Positions 32,604 through 41,257 of a stretch of DNA of 64,000 bases are shown here, one piece after another. The DNA is taken from contig NZ_FPIP01000004.1 in assembly GCF_900119075.1 (NCBI RefSeq), forward strand, positions 124,001 to 188,000, given 5' to 3'. Position 1 is the first letter of the stretch. Each line of letters opens with the position of its first letter. The notes under the pieces are model-generated. The model saw nothing but the letters and a program-made list of their open reading frames with translations, ran no database searches and was not told where the DNA came from. Position numbers and translations under genes: made by a program. This DNA comes from Ruminococcus flavefaciens (GTDB lineage Bacteria; Bacillota; Clostridia; Oscillospirales; Ruminococcaceae).

Positions 32604-33662
32604 ATGAGTTACAAACTTAATAAAAAGCTGGTAAATTTAGTGCCCTACGATCCCATAACAGGACACTATGATATAAGACTTGACGCTAACGAGAGCTGTT
32701 TCAATTTAAGCGACAGCTTAAAGGCAAAGATTACAAAGAGCATTTCGCAGATAGACTTCAACCGCTATCCCGACTGCCTTGCAAAGGCTCCCACAAAGGC
32801 TTTTGCTGAGCTTTACAACGTTCCCGAGGAGCTTGTCAGCGCAGGAAACGGCTCCGACGAGCTCATCAGCATTATAGAGGGCTGCTTCTTTGAGGCAGGG
32901 GACACAGTTGTGAACGTGTCCTACGACTTCTCAATGTATCAGTTCTACGCACAGCTCTATGAGGTAAACGTGGAGACCTATCAGAAAGAAGCCGACCTGA
33001 CGATAAACCCTGACAAGCTCATTGCTTTCTGCAAGGAAAAGGGCGCAAAGGGACTTATCTTCTCGAACCCATGCAACCCTACATCTTTAGGTCTTAAAAG
33101 GGAAGATGTAAGGAAGATAATCGAGTCTCTTGAAGACGTTCTTGTTATCCTTGATGAAGCTTATATGGACTTCTGGGATCAGTCTATCCTTGATGAGGTA
33201 AATAACTACAGCAATCTCATTATCCTCAAGACCTGCTCAAAGGCTATCGGCATGGCGGCTGTAAGATTCGGTTTTGCAGTTGCAAACAAGACCATAACCA
33301 ATGCTATCCGCGCAGCTAAGTCCCCATACAACAACGACACAGTTGCACAGACAATAGTTGCGGATATACTCAGCGAGAAGCAGTATCTTGCGGACTGCCG
33401 CAATACTATAGTTGCCAATACAAAGAAGCTCTACAGCGATATCGCGGCACTGGACAAGAAGTACGGCTGCTTTGATAAAGTATATGAGCCATGCACCAAT
33501 TTTGTATTCATAAAGACAGATGAATGCGACAAGATATATCAGTTCATGCTGGACAATTCAATCGCAATAAGAAAATTCAAGGGCGCGATACGAATCACAT
33601 CGGGCAGCGCCGAGGAAAATGCACGTCTTATGGAAGTGCTTGAAAACTACTTCAGAAAATAA
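32604..33662 (+). CDS. hisC: Histidinol-phosphate aminotransferase
   Basis: A 352-residue class I/II PLP aminotransferase. The N-terminus has the HisC pattern LDANESCFN and GNGSDELI; the PLP lysine is in KTCSKAIGMAAVRFGF near 212. It transfers the amino group from glutamate to imidazole acetol phosphate. GGAAAGGA precedes the ATG. The product, histidinol phosphate, needs a phosphatase that is not obviously encoded in this operon. Confidence 0.95.
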   Translation: MSYKLNKKLVNLVPYDPITGHYDIRLDANESCFNLSDSLKAKITKSISQIDFNRYPDCLAKAPTKAFAELYNVPEELVSAGNGSDELISIIEGCFFEAGDTVVNVSYDFSMYQFYAQLYEVNVETYQKEADLTINPDKLIAFCKEKGAKGLIFSNPCNPTSLGLKREDVRKIIESLEDVLVILDEAYMDFWDQSILDEVNNYSNLIILKTCSKAIGMAAVRFGFAVANKTITNAIRAAKSPYNNDTVAQTIVADILSEKQYLADCRNTIVANTKKLYSDIAALDKKYGCFDKVYEPCTNFVFIKTDECDKIYQFMLDNSIAIRKFKGAIRITSGSAEENARLMEVLENYFRK

Positions 33663-33676
33663 AGGAGGCGGCTGCA

Positions 33677-34258
33677 ATGCGCAAGGCTGAAATTGAAAGA
33701 GTTACCAAGGAAACTCAGATAAAGATATCCGTATCCCTTGACGAAAAGGGAAAGGCTGACATCGACACAGGCATAGGCTTCTTCGACCATATGCTCACAG
33801 CGCTGTCGGTACACAGCGGTATCAGCATGACTGTCAAGGTAAAGGGCGACCTGCACGTTGACTGTCACCACACCATTGAGGACACAGGTATAGCTCTGGG
33901 ACAGGCTCTGGGAAAGGCTCTCGGCACAAAGTCGGGCATAGTCCGCTACGGTACGGCTTATATCCCAATGGACGAGTCTCTTGCAATGGCAAGTCTCGAC
34001 CTGAGCAACAGACCTTTCCTTGTGTTCAACTGTGACTTTACAAATCAGAGCTGCGGAGATTATGACCTTTGCATGACAGAGGAGTTCTTCCGTGCATTTG
34101 CCTTCAATTCGGGCATGACACTGCACATAAACCTGCTTTACGGCAGCAATGACCACCACAAGGCAGAGGCTGTCTACAAGGCAGTTGCACACGCTCTTAA
34201 AACAGCCGTTACCGAGAACAAGGACGGCTCAACGCTCTCCACGAAAGGAGTTCTCTGA
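33677..34258 (+). CDS. hisB: Imidazoleglycerol-phosphate dehydratase
   Basis: A 193-residue monofunctional dehydratase with IDTGIGFFDHML near 33, DCHHTIEDTGI near 66 and a second metal motif NDHHKAEAVYKA near 160. It lacks the histidinol-phosphatase domain found in enterobacterial HisB. AGGAGG precedes the ATG and the stop overlaps hisH. Confidence 0.97.
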   Translation: MRKAEIERVTKETQIKISVSLDEKGKADIDTGIGFFDHMLTALSVHSGISMTVKVKGDLHVDCHHTIEDTGIALGQALGKALGTKSGIVRYGTAYIPMDESLAMASLDLSNRPFLVFNCDFTNQSCGDYDLCMTEEFFRAFAFNSGMTLHINLLYGSNDHHKAEAVYKAVAHALKTAVTENKDGSTLSTKGVL

Positions 34259-34863
34259 TGATAGCGATAATCGACTACGGCGCAGGCAATATTTTCAGTG
34301 TAAAGAACGCGCTGGACTACCTTGGACTTGAAAGCAGGCTCGTCAGTGACAAGGAGTCCGTAAAGGCAGCAGATGCTGTTATTCTCCCGGGAGTTGGTGC
34401 GTTTCCGGCTGCTATGAAAAAACTTGAAGCTACAGGACTTGTGGACACTATCAAGGAAGAAGCAGCAAGAAAGCCGTTCCTCGGTATCTGCCTCGGTATG
34501 CAGCTCATATTTGACAAGGGCTACGAGTTCGAGGAGTGCGACGGGCTGGGACTTATCGGCGGCAGCGTCCGTAAAATGGAAGAGCCAGACCTTATAATCC
34601 CCCATATGGGCTGGAACAAGCTTGAAAAGCTCAATGACTGTCCGCTGCTTGCAAATGTGGGCGATAACGAGTATGTTTACTTCGTTCACTCCTACAAGGC
34701 TCACTGCGAGGATAAGAATATCGCTGCTTATGTTGAGTACGGCGGACGTGTTCCTGCACTTGTTTACGACGGAAAGTACGTGTACGGAGCACAGTTTCAC
34801 CCCGAAAAGAGCGGCGAAACAGGTCTGAAGATACTTCGCAGCTTCGGTTCGCTTATAAATTGA
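34258..34863 (+). CDS. hisH: Imidazole glycerol phosphate synthase, glutaminase subunit
   Basis: A 201-residue class I glutamine amidotransferase. The nucleophile is Cys78 in FLGICLGMQ, and the His/Glu pair is in QFHPEKSG near 180. It supplies ammonia to HisF, which is encoded 2 kb further on rather than adjacent. Confidence 0.96.
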   Translation: MIAIIDYGAGNIFSVKNALDYLGLESRLVSDKESVKAADAVILPGVGAFPAAMKKLEATGLVDTIKEEAARKPFLGICLGMQLIFDKGYEFEECDGLGLIGGSVRKMEEPDLIIPHMGWNKLEKLNDCPLLANVGDNEYVYFVHSYKAHCEDKNIAAYVEYGGRVPALVYDGKYVYGAQFHPEKSGETGLKILRSFGSLIN

Positions 34864-34884
34864 ATATGATATAGGAGTAACGGT

Positions 34885-35295
34885 ATGAAAAAAATTGTAG
34901 CAAAAGTTTCAGGTGGAGTTTTAGCAGCAGGTTTGATCGGATTCCTGATATGGGACAATGTTTACTCTTTCAAAGGTGATGGCAGACATTTTCTGACCGG
35001 CAGATACTATGCTGATTTTTATTACTTCAATGGGAATGAACGTTTTGAATTTCAGCTGGAAACAGGCGAAAAACTGCACCTTGACGCTCATATAGAGAAA
35101 GGTAAGGCAAAAGTCTCATTTACCCGAAAGGGCGAAAAAAGCGGCGAAGTGATAAGTAATATTGAAGATGCTGATACTTATTTTACCGCTGATGAAACAG
35201 GAAGATATGTTGTAAAAATAAATTTCAAACACGCTAAAGGATATGTTGAGATAAAGTGTGACGATCAGGTAAAGGATAAGAAGATTTACCGCTGA
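34885..35295 (+). CDS. Small membrane-anchored protein of unknown function in the his operon
   Basis: A 136-residue protein with one N-terminal hydrophobic helix (GVLAAGLIGFLIWDNV) and an extracellular, probably beta-rich remainder rich in Lys, Glu and aromatic residues. AGGAG lies before the ATG. It lies 21 bases after hisH and 22 before the phosphatase gene, in the operon. More atypical Ile/Lys codon use (ata, aaa) and lower GC than the his genes suggest later insertion. I do not recognise a family. Confidence 0.65.
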   Translation: MKKIVAKVSGGVLAAGLIGFLIWDNVYSFKGDGRHFLTGRYYADFYYFNGNERFEFQLETGEKLHLDAHIEKGKAKVSFTRKGEKSGEVISNIEDADTYFTADETGRYVVKINFKHAKGYVEIKCDDQVKDKKIYR

Positions 35296-35317
35296 AGATC
35301 AAAATAGGAGGACTTAT

Positions 35318-36004
35318 ATGACATACAGGAGTCTGCTTTCATGCACTTGCAATACAAGGGAGCTGGGCGGCATAAGAACGGCAGACGGAGGTCTTACAAA
35401 GGGCGGCGTTTTCTGGCGCAGCGATGTTCCTGTTCAGCCAACAGCCGAGGACATTGAGAAGCTCCGCGCTGCTCATATCACGACTATAATAGATATGCGT
35501 ACGGAAGAGGAGCGTGACAGAAAGCCCTGCGGACTTGCTGATATTGAGGGATTTGAGTATCGTCATTTCCCCATAACCGAGGGCAGCGGCGTTCCCGAGA
35601 GCCTTGAAGCAGTTCCACTTTCCTACATGGACATAGTGACGGCTGATAGTATGCCAAAGGTGATGAAAACCATTGCCGAAGCTTCTGAGGGTGTTCTTTT
35701 CCACTGTACGGCAGGAAAAGACAGAACGGGAGTTGTGACGGCTATAATTCTTCTGCTCTGCGGCGCGTCGCGTGAGGATATCGTTGAAAATTACGTCATC
35801 AGCCGCGAGTACAATCACAAGAATTTAGAGGCATTTCTCAGCGCTCACCCCGAGGTCGACAGGAACATAGTTCTTGCCAATCCGAAGAGCATGAACGGCT
35901 TTATTGACCTTTTCACGGAGCGCTTCAGCACTGCGGAAAAATATTTTGAAGCTGTCGGTCTTAATGCTGAATATGCAGATATGGTACGCAATAAACTGAT
36001 TTAA
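35318..36004 (+). CDS. Tyrosine/dual-specificity-type phosphatase within the his operon
   Basis: A 228-residue COG2365 (Y_phosphatase3) type protein. The catalytic loop is HCTAGKDRTG with Cys130 and Arg136, and an N-terminal NTRELGGIR and GVFWRSD are conserved features. Members remove phosphate from phosphotyrosine or from small phosphorylated molecules. It lies between hisH and hisA with AGGAGG before the ATG. The operon has no recognised histidinol-phosphatase, so a role in that step is a possibility but only an inference; a signalling role is equally open. Confidence 0.85.
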   Translation: MTYRSLLSCTCNTRELGGIRTADGGLTKGGVFWRSDVPVQPTAEDIEKLRAAHITTIIDMRTEEERDRKPCGLADIEGFEYRHFPITEGSGVPESLEAVPLSYMDIVTADSMPKVMKTIAEASEGVLFHCTAGKDRTGVVTAIILLLCGASREDIVENYVISREYNHKNLEAFLSAHPEVDRNIVLANPKSMNGFIDLFTERFSTAEKYFEAVGLNAEYADMVRNKLI

Positions 36005-36015
36005 GGAGAATAATA

Positions 36016-36741
36016 ATGATAATTTTACCTGCAATAGATATAAAGGACGGCAACTGCGTCCGCCTGTTCAAGGGCGATTTTTCAACAGTTGAAAAGGTTG
36101 CTTCGGACTATCTCGAAACTGCTAAAAGTTTCGAGGCGGCAGGCGCTCAGTGGATTCACATGGTAGACCTTGACGGTGCCAAAGAGGGCAGACCTGTCAA
36201 CACGAAGATATACACAGACGTTGCCGAAAAGACAAATCTCAAGGTCGAGCTGGGCGGCGGTATCCGCAGTATAAAGACAATTCAGGAGTACTTTGATATG
36301 GGTATCACAAGAGTTATCCTCGGTTCTGTGGCTCTCAAAAGCCCTAAGCTTGTCTGCGAAGCCGTTGAAAAGTTCGGCAGTGATAAGATAGTCGTAGGGA
36401 TAGACGCAATGAACGAAATGGTGGCTACAGAGGGCTGGCTTGAAAGCTCCGACGTACACTATATCGACCTTGCAGATAAGATGATCGAATCAGGCGTGAA
36501 GTATTTCATTTTTACAGATATATCAAAGGACGGCACACTCTCGGGAGTGAACCGTGAGCAGCTCAAAAAGCTTGCAGACGCCACTGAGGGCAGGGCCAAT
36601 ATTGTTGCAAGCGGCGGAGTCCACACTATGGACGACATCATCGCCTGCAAGGAAATGGGACTTTACGGAACTATCTGCGGAAAGTCGATATACAAGGGTA
36701 CACTTGACCTTAAAGAAGCTATAGAGTATTCGGAGAAGTAA
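36016..36741 (+). CDS. hisA: ProFAR isomerase HisA
   Basis: A 241-residue TIM-barrel isomerase. LPAIDIKDGNCVRLFKGD contains the catalytic Asp, and the second phosphate motif VELGGGIRS and the later VASGGVHTMDD are present. AAGGAG precedes the ATG, 11 bases after the phosphatase. Confidence 0.96.
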   Translation: MIILPAIDIKDGNCVRLFKGDFSTVEKVASDYLETAKSFEAAGAQWIHMVDLDGAKEGRPVNTKIYTDVAEKTNLKVELGGGIRSIKTIQEYFDMGITRVILGSVALKSPKLVCEAVEKFGSDKIVVGIDAMNEMVATEGWLESSDVHYIDLADKMIESGVKYFIFTDISKDGTLSGVNREQLKKLADATEGRANIVASGGVHTMDDIIACKEMGLYGTICGKSIYKGTLDLKEAIEYSEK

Positions 36742-36742
36742 T

Positions 36743-36946
36743 ATGAACGATGTAAAACCAACAAAAGCATGGTCAATATCATTGATCACAGGCAGCATAA
36801 GTTCGCTTATAGTTATTCTGACAAGGATAGCAGGTATTCAGCTGAATGACTGGGTAAGGCGTATTTTAGGGATAATTCTCCTTATTTCTCTGCCTGTAAT
36901 GGTATTTACCTCCATAAGAATGTATAAAAAAGCTAAGAACGGATAA
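36743..36946 (+). CDS. Two-helix small membrane protein, function unknown
   Basis: A 67-residue protein with two hydrophobic helices (SLITGSISSLIVILT and ILGIILLISLPVMVF) separated by a short loop and ending in a basic tail. It starts one base after the hisA stop, so it relies on coupling, and ends 15 bases before hisF. No family recognised. Confidence 0.6.
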   Translation: MNDVKPTKAWSISLITGSISSLIVILTRIAGIQLNDWVRRILGIILLISLPVMVFTSIRMYKKAKNG

Positions 36947-36961
36947 AAAGGAAGTGAAAGA

Positions 36962-37717
36962 ATGCTTGCAAAGAGAATAATCCCTTGTCTTGACGTAAGA
37001 AACGGCAAGGTAGTCAAGGGCGTGAATTTTGAGGGAGTACGCGATGTAGGCGATCCTGTTGAGTGTGCCGAGGAGTACAACAAGCAGGGCGCTGACGAGA
37101 TAGTTTTCTATGATATCACGGCTTCATTCGAGGGACGCGGAGTTTTCCTCGACGTCGTAAGAGACACAGCTAAAAAGGTATTCGTACCTCTTACAGTGGG
37201 CGGCGGTATAAAGACCGTTGACGATATCCGCGAGGCTCTGAGAGCAGGTGCGGACAAGGTATCGGTAAACTCTCAGGCTGTACAGAATCCACAGCTCATC
37301 AAGGACGGAGCTGATATCTTCGGCAGCCAGTGTATCTGCGTAGGTATCGACGCCAAGAAGATATCCGACAACAAGTGGACAGTCTATATAAACGGCGGAC
37401 GCAAGGACATGGGCATAGACCTTATTGACTGGGTACACACTATCGAAAAGCTGGGAGCAGGCGAGATATGCCTTAACTCCATAGACGCAGACGGAACCAA
37501 GGAGGGCTTCGATATACCTATGCTGAAGGCTGTCTGCGACAACTGCTCCATACCTGTTATCGCCAGCGGCGGAGCAGGCAAAATAAACGACTTCTATGAG
37601 GTGTTCGAGAAAACTGGAGCTACTGCTGCTCTTGCGGCTTCACTTTTCCACTTCAAGGAGCTTACCGTAGGCGAGGTCAAGGACTACTGCCGCGGTAAGG
37701 GCGTAATAGTCAGATAA
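36962..37717 (+). CDS. hisF: Imidazole glycerol phosphate synthase, cyclase subunit
   Basis: A 251-residue TIM barrel homologous to His[19 protein letters not shown] carries the first catalytic Asp, [11 protein letters not shown] the second, and VGGGIKT and ASGGAGK bind phosphate. It forms the enzyme with HisH. AAGGAAG precedes the ATG. Confidence 0.97.
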   Translation: MLAKRIIPCLDVRNGKVVKGVNFEGVRDVGDPVECAEEYNKQGADEIVFYDITASFEGRGVFLDVVRDTAKKVFVPLTVGGGIKTVDDIREALRAGADKVSVNSQAVQNPQLIKDGADIFGSQCICVGIDAKKISDNKWTVYINGGRKDMGIDLIDWVHTIEKLGAGEICLNSIDADGTKEGFDIPMLKAVCDNCSIPVIASGGAGKINDFYEVFEKTGATAALAASLFHFKELTVGEVKDYCRGKGVIVR

Positions 37718-37740
37718 ACTTTGGACGTGAGGTGAGAGCT

Positions 37741-38127
37741 ATGCTTTGGTTTTTTCTGATATTGGATGTGATTTTATCTGCGGCAGCTCTTCTGGGTGGC
37801 TATTATATGAAATTTCACGCTCCGAAGGACTCCGAAATGAAAATGGGAGTGCTGACTGAGAGCGCCAAAAAGAGCCGCGACACATGGGAATTTGCCAACA
37901 AGACCTGCGGCAAGTACTGGATAAGAGCAGGTATCGCAGGTATCGTGCTGACGACAGCCGCTGTGAATACGGCATTTCTTGCAAGTGAAAAAACAGCAGC
38001 TATAGTTTCGCTTGCAGCAACAGTAATCATCGTGCTTGCTATGAGCTGTTCAATGACCACAGTTATGATGAAGCTCCGCGCAAATTTTGACGAAAACGGT
38101 AAACCTGTCGAAAAGGAGGAGCAATGA
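37741..38127 (+). CDS. SdpI-like small membrane protein
   Basis: About 128 residues from the ATG at 37741; a GTG three codons earlier is an alternative. Three hydrophobic segments, with the motif TWEFANKTCGKYW between the first and second, which recalls the SdpI family (membrane proteins named for immunity to the Bacillus SdpC toxin). Most SdpI-like proteins have no shown function. It lies in the his operon between hisF and the cytidine-deaminase-like gene. Confidence 0.65.
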   Translation: MLWFFLILDVILSAAALLGGYYMKFHAPKDSEMKMGVLTESAKKSRDTWEFANKTCGKYWIRAGIAGIVLTTAAVNTAFLASEKTAAIVSLAATVIIVLAMSCSMTTVMMKLRANFDENGKPVEKEEQ

Positions 38128-38130
38128 ACC

Positions 38131-38529
38131 ATGGACAAGATATGGCAGGAGATGTATGCAGCTGCAAAAGCTGTTCTTGCGCCGCGCCGCATATCCGAAT
38201 ATGTTACAGCAGGCGAGGTCTCGGCAGCTGTGCTGAGCAAATCGGGGAAAATATATACGGGAGTATGTATTGATACCTGTTCCTCACTTGGTATATGCGC
38301 TGAGAGAAATGCCATATTCAGCATGATAACCAATGGCGAAAACGAGATAGACAAGGTGCTTTGTATACCACCCTTTGAAGGCAAGGGCGCTCCATGCGGA
38401 GCCTGCCGTGAGCTTATGGTGCAGCTTATGCCTGAAAGCTATAAGGATATCGAGATAATGCTCGATTACAGCAAGGGCAAGGTCATAAAGCTCGGCGATA
38501 TAACTCCCGAGTGGTGGATAGATTATTGA
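38131..38529 (+). CDS. Cytidine-deaminase-family protein
   Basis: A 132-residue zinc hydrolase with CAERNA (Cys56, Glu58) and PCGACRE (Cys89, Cys92), the full catalytic set of the CDA superfamily. Single-domain length fits cytidine or blasticidin-S-deaminase-like members; substrate uncertain. AGGAGG is placed just upstream, inside the end of the SdpI-like gene. It is embedded in the his operon before hisI. Confidence 0.83.
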   Translation: MDKIWQEMYAAAKAVLAPRRISEYVTAGEVSAAVLSKSGKIYTGVCIDTCSSLGICAERNAIFSMITNGENEIDKVLCIPPFEGKGAPCGACRELMVQLMPESYKDIEIMLDYSKGKVIKLGDITPEWWIDY

Positions 38530-38546
38530 AACGAAAGGTAAAAACA

Positions 38547-38897
38547 ATGATAAAGATAGACTTGAACGACCTTGACAAATTCTTCGTAAAGGGAGAGCTT
38601 ATCCCTGCGATATGCTACGAGGTCAACACAAAAACTGTTCTTATGCTTGCGTATATGAACAAAGAGAGCCTTAAAAAGACTCTCGAAACAGGCTATACAT
38701 GGTTCTGGAGCCGTTCCCGTCAGGAGTACTGGAACAAGGGCGCAACGAGCGGACATTTGCAGAAGGTAGTTTCTATCTACGGCGACTGCGACAACGATAC
38801 ACTGCTTGTGAATGTTGAGCAGACGGGAGTTGCCTGTCATACAGGAAGCTACAGCTGCTTTTTCAACGAAATATATAATACAGAGGAGAATGAATAA
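38547..38897 (+). CDS. hisI: Phosphoribosyl-AMP cyclohydrolase
   Basis: A 116-residue enzyme from the ATG at 38547 behind [23 protein letters not shown] near 60-76 and the Cys residues in [10 protein letters not shown] and GVACHTG bind metal. It opens the purine ring in step three. It overlaps hisE by one base; the two activities are separate genes here, not fused. Confidence 0.95.
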   Translation: MIKIDLNDLDKFFVKGELIPAICYEVNTKTVLMLAYMNKESLKKTLETGYTWFWSRSRQEYWNKGATSGHLQKVVSIYGDCDNDTLLVNVEQTGVACHTGSYSCFFNEIYNTEENE

Positions 38898-39235
38898 TGA
38901 CAGTTTATCAGGAAATTTTTGAAGTTATCAAGGAGAGAAAGAAGCAGTTCGAGAACGGTACAGCTGCTGAGAATTCCTACACCTGCTACCTTTTTGAAAA
39001 GGGCGTAGACAAGATATGCAAGAAGGTAGGCGAAGAGGCTACCGAGACAGTTATCGCTGCAAAGAACGGCGACAACAACGAGCTCATGAACGAGATAAAC
39101 GACCTGCTTTACCACGTAATGGTGCTTTGTGCAAATCAGGGACTTGATTGGTCTGACGTAGAGAGAGTTCTCGACGAAAGAAACGAAAAAATCGGCAACC
39201 TCAAGAAGTTCCACGAGGTAGACAAGAATACATGA
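38897..39235 (+). CDS. hisE: Phosphoribosyl-ATP pyrophosphatase
   Basis: A 112-residue all-helical MazG-like pyrophosphatase, with KKVGEEATETVIAAKNGD near 44 holding the acidic metal ligands and NDLLYHVMVL after it. It performs step two of histidine synthesis. Last gene of the operon, closed by a strong terminator. Confidence 0.96.
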   Translation: MTVYQEIFEVIKERKKQFENGTAAENSYTCYLFEKGVDKICKKVGEEATETVIAAKNGDNNELMNEINDLLYHVMVLCANQGLDWSDVERVLDERNEKIGNLKKFHEVDKNT

Positions 39236-39236
39236 T

Positions 39237-39270
39237 AAAAAAAGGCGTGATATCATATCACGCCTTTTTT
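39237..39270 (+). terminator. Intrinsic terminator of the his operon
   Basis: GGCGTGAT pairs with ATCACGCC, flanked by A and T runs, giving a bidirectional hairpin directly after hisE. Confidence 0.9.
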
Positions 39271-39271
39271 A

Positions 39272-39300
39272 TGTAGGGGCTGGCGTCCTCGACAGCCCAT
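39272..39300 (+). repeat. Short palindromic repeat, unit 2
   Basis: TGTAGGGGCTG, loop GCGTCCTCGA, CAGCCCA: same family head as the other units, arms GGGCTG/CAGCCC. It lies directly after the his terminator. Confidence 0.78.
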
Positions 39301-39310
39301 TTAATGTACC

Positions 39311-40207
39311 TTATCCTCCCAACCGCTTTTTGAAATCTGTTTTATCAAGAAAATCAAACAGAGCAGTCAGTATATCGTTATAGCAGGGGATATAGATGTG
39401 CATACCGTCTCCCGAGGAATATTCGTCGCGGAGATTCTGCTTATCGTCGCAGACCACTGAATAAACGTCGAAATAGACGACCTGCGGCGAATCCATATCC
39501 TTTACCATTTTTTCAAGAGCCGTATTGTACTCGCGGATAATGCTGTTCTTGACCACAGTACAGTCGGAGCACACTGGGGTTATGCCTGCCACAACGATGT
39601 TTATCTCGGGCATACGCTTCATTATCTCGTCTATGACCTCGCGGTAGCGATTTACGTATTTCTCGGAGGAATTCATATTCACATCGTTCATACCAACCGA
39701 GATATACAGCAGTCTCGGGCGGATTTCTTCTATGGAATCCACCATGCCAAGCTCGCCGTTTCCGTGATTGAATGTGAAGTAGTCCAGATTCCACATGGAT
39801 ACGGAGTCTGCTGCGATATTGTGCATTTTAGGAACGAAGCCGTAATAGCAGAAGCCAAGTGCGAGAGAATCGCCTGCAACGGCAAGTCTGTCCTGATAAA
39901 AAGCGCTGTTAGGTGAAGTGCCTGCGTATCGGTCAGGCTGTATCACTTCATACGGCGAAGTTGTAGTTGCGATCGTAGTAGTTACGGTAGTTGTAGTCGT
40001 TGTGCAGGTAGTTACGGGACAGGTGGTCAGCTCATCGTTGACGATATCCGCAGCGGCGCTGACAGCGGCAACTGCGAATTTACCTGCCGTTTCCGAGTCC
40101 TCATTCTGCCCGAATGAGGAGGTGAGGGAAAACGTAAGAACAACTGACAGGAATATCAGCATACCCAGCACAGGACTTTTCAGCAGACCGATAATTTTAT
40201 CTTTCAT
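39311..40207 (-). CDS. Membrane-anchored SGNH/GDSL hydrolase with Thr-rich linker
   Basis: Start at 40207 behind GGAAG (298 aa). An N-terminal hydrophobic helix (VLGMLIFLSVVLTFSL), a Thr-rich linker at about 61-84 (TTCTTTTTTVTTT), then an SGNH esterase domain: block I GDSLALG with Ser114, block III GMNDVN, and block V SGDGMHIY with the Asp/His pair. Probably a cell-surface esterase removing acetyl or similar groups from polysaccharide. The linker type resembles that of the dockerin protein at 2917. No dockerin or sortase motif is seen. Confidence 0.87.
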   Translation of the reverse strand: MKDKIIGLLKSPVLGMLIFLSVVLTFSLTSSFGQNEDSETAGKFAVAAVSAAADIVNDELTTCPVTTCTTTTTTVTTTIATTTSPYEVIQPDRYAGTSPNSAFYQDRLAVAGDSLALGFCYYGFVPKMHNIAADSVSMWNLDYFTFNHGNGELGMVDSIEEIRPRLLYISVGMNDVNMNSSEKYVNRYREVIDEIMKRMPEINIVVAGITPVCSDCTVVKNSIIREYNTALEKMVKDMDSPQVVYFDVYSVVCDDKQNLRDEYSSGDGMHIYIPCYNDILTALFDFLDKTDFKKRLGG

Positions 40208-40337
40208 AGTCAACACTTCCTGTTTGACGCGGAGTTTCATAATAAAAGTGCCTCATAGAGCCACGTTTATATTTTACCATATTTTTCCATGCTTGTAAAG
40301 CGCAAACAAAAAAACGAGATAAAAAATCCCTGCGATA

Positions 40338-40366
40338 TTGACTTTTTCTGCGCAGGGGAGTATAAT
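40338..40366 (+). promoter_or_regulatory. Sigma-A promoter before the hexapeptide transferase gene
   Basis: TTGACT (40338-40343) and TATAAT (40361-40366), 17-base spacer. Confidence 0.82.
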
Positions 40367-40410
40367 ATTTATATCTGTGTATATAATTACTGGAATAGGA
40401 GTCAGGAAAA

Positions 40411-41076
40411 ATGGAAAATGTAAAAATTAACCAGCTTTATGACCTCTCTCATACAGCTGCAAAGGATTATCTCAGCAAGTTCACATACCCGTGGGAGGCT
40501 CTCAAGGGTATCAGCGAGTTTATAATCACACTGGGCAAGTCACTCAGCAAGGACGAGTACGATAACCCCTCCGAAAATGTATGGGTACATAAGACCGCAA
40601 AGGTTTTCCCAACAGCATATCTCGGAGCTCCATGCATTATCGGAGCTAATACCGAAGTCCGCCACGGCGCATTTATCAGAGGAAGCGCACTTGTGGGCGA
40701 TAACTGCGTTGTGGGCAACTCTGTCGAACTGAAGAACGTTATCCTTTTCGATAACGTGCAGACTCCACACTATAACTATGTAGGCGACAGTATCCTCGGC
40801 TACAAGTCACATATGGGCGCAGGCTCTATCACATCTAATGTCAAGTCCGACAAGACCAATGTTGTGGTAAAGTCAGACGATGAAAAGATTGAGACAGGCA
40901 TCAAGAAGATTGGCGCAATGCTTGGCGATTTCGTTGAGGTAGGCTGCAACAGCGTACTCAACCCAGGAACTATCATCGGCAGAAACTCAAACATCTATCC
41001 AACAAGCTGCGTAAGAGGAGTTATTCCCTCAGACAGCATTTACAAGACAGGCGGAGTCATAGTTCACAAGCAGTGA
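40411..41076 (+). CDS. Left-handed beta-helix (hexapeptide) transferase, GlmU-like
   Basis: A 221-residue protein with an N-terminal helical part and then imperfect hexapeptide repeats (AYLGAP, IIGANT, VVGNSV, VEVGCN) forming a left-handed beta-helix. SILGYKSHMGAGSITSN matches the acetyl-CoA end of the GlmU C-terminal domain, so it may be a sugar-phosphate N-acetyltransferase, but there is no pyrophosphorylase domain. AGGAG precedes the ATG. It has its own promoter and terminator. The exact substrate is unknown. Confidence 0.8.
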   Translation: MENVKINQLYDLSHTAAKDYLSKFTYPWEALKGISEFIITLGKSLSKDEYDNPSENVWVHKTAKVFPTAYLGAPCIIGANTEVRHGAFIRGSALVGDNCVVGNSVELKNVILFDNVQTPHYNYVGDSILGYKSHMGAGSITSNVKSDKTNVVVKSDDEKIETGIKKIGAMLGDFVEVGCNSVLNPGTIIGRNSNIYPTSCVRGVIPSDSIYKTGGVIVHKQ

Positions 41077-41138
41077 GCTGGCTTCTGACGGCGATAACTT
41101 ACTGTTTTAAAGATAAAAAGACTAACTGATGATTTTTC

Positions 41139-41162
41139 AGCTCCCGTTCGGGAGCTTTTTTG
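41139..41162 (+). terminator. Intrinsic terminator after the hexapeptide transferase
   Basis: AGCTCCC and GGGAGCT pair around GTTC, followed by six T residues. Confidence 0.88.
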
Positions 41163-41257
41163 TTTGATTTTTTTCGCCTTAAATATTGTAAAATAAAGCA
41201 AAATGTGGTATCATAATAATGTATATTTTTTCGCCGAGGGGCAGAATGGAGGAGCGT

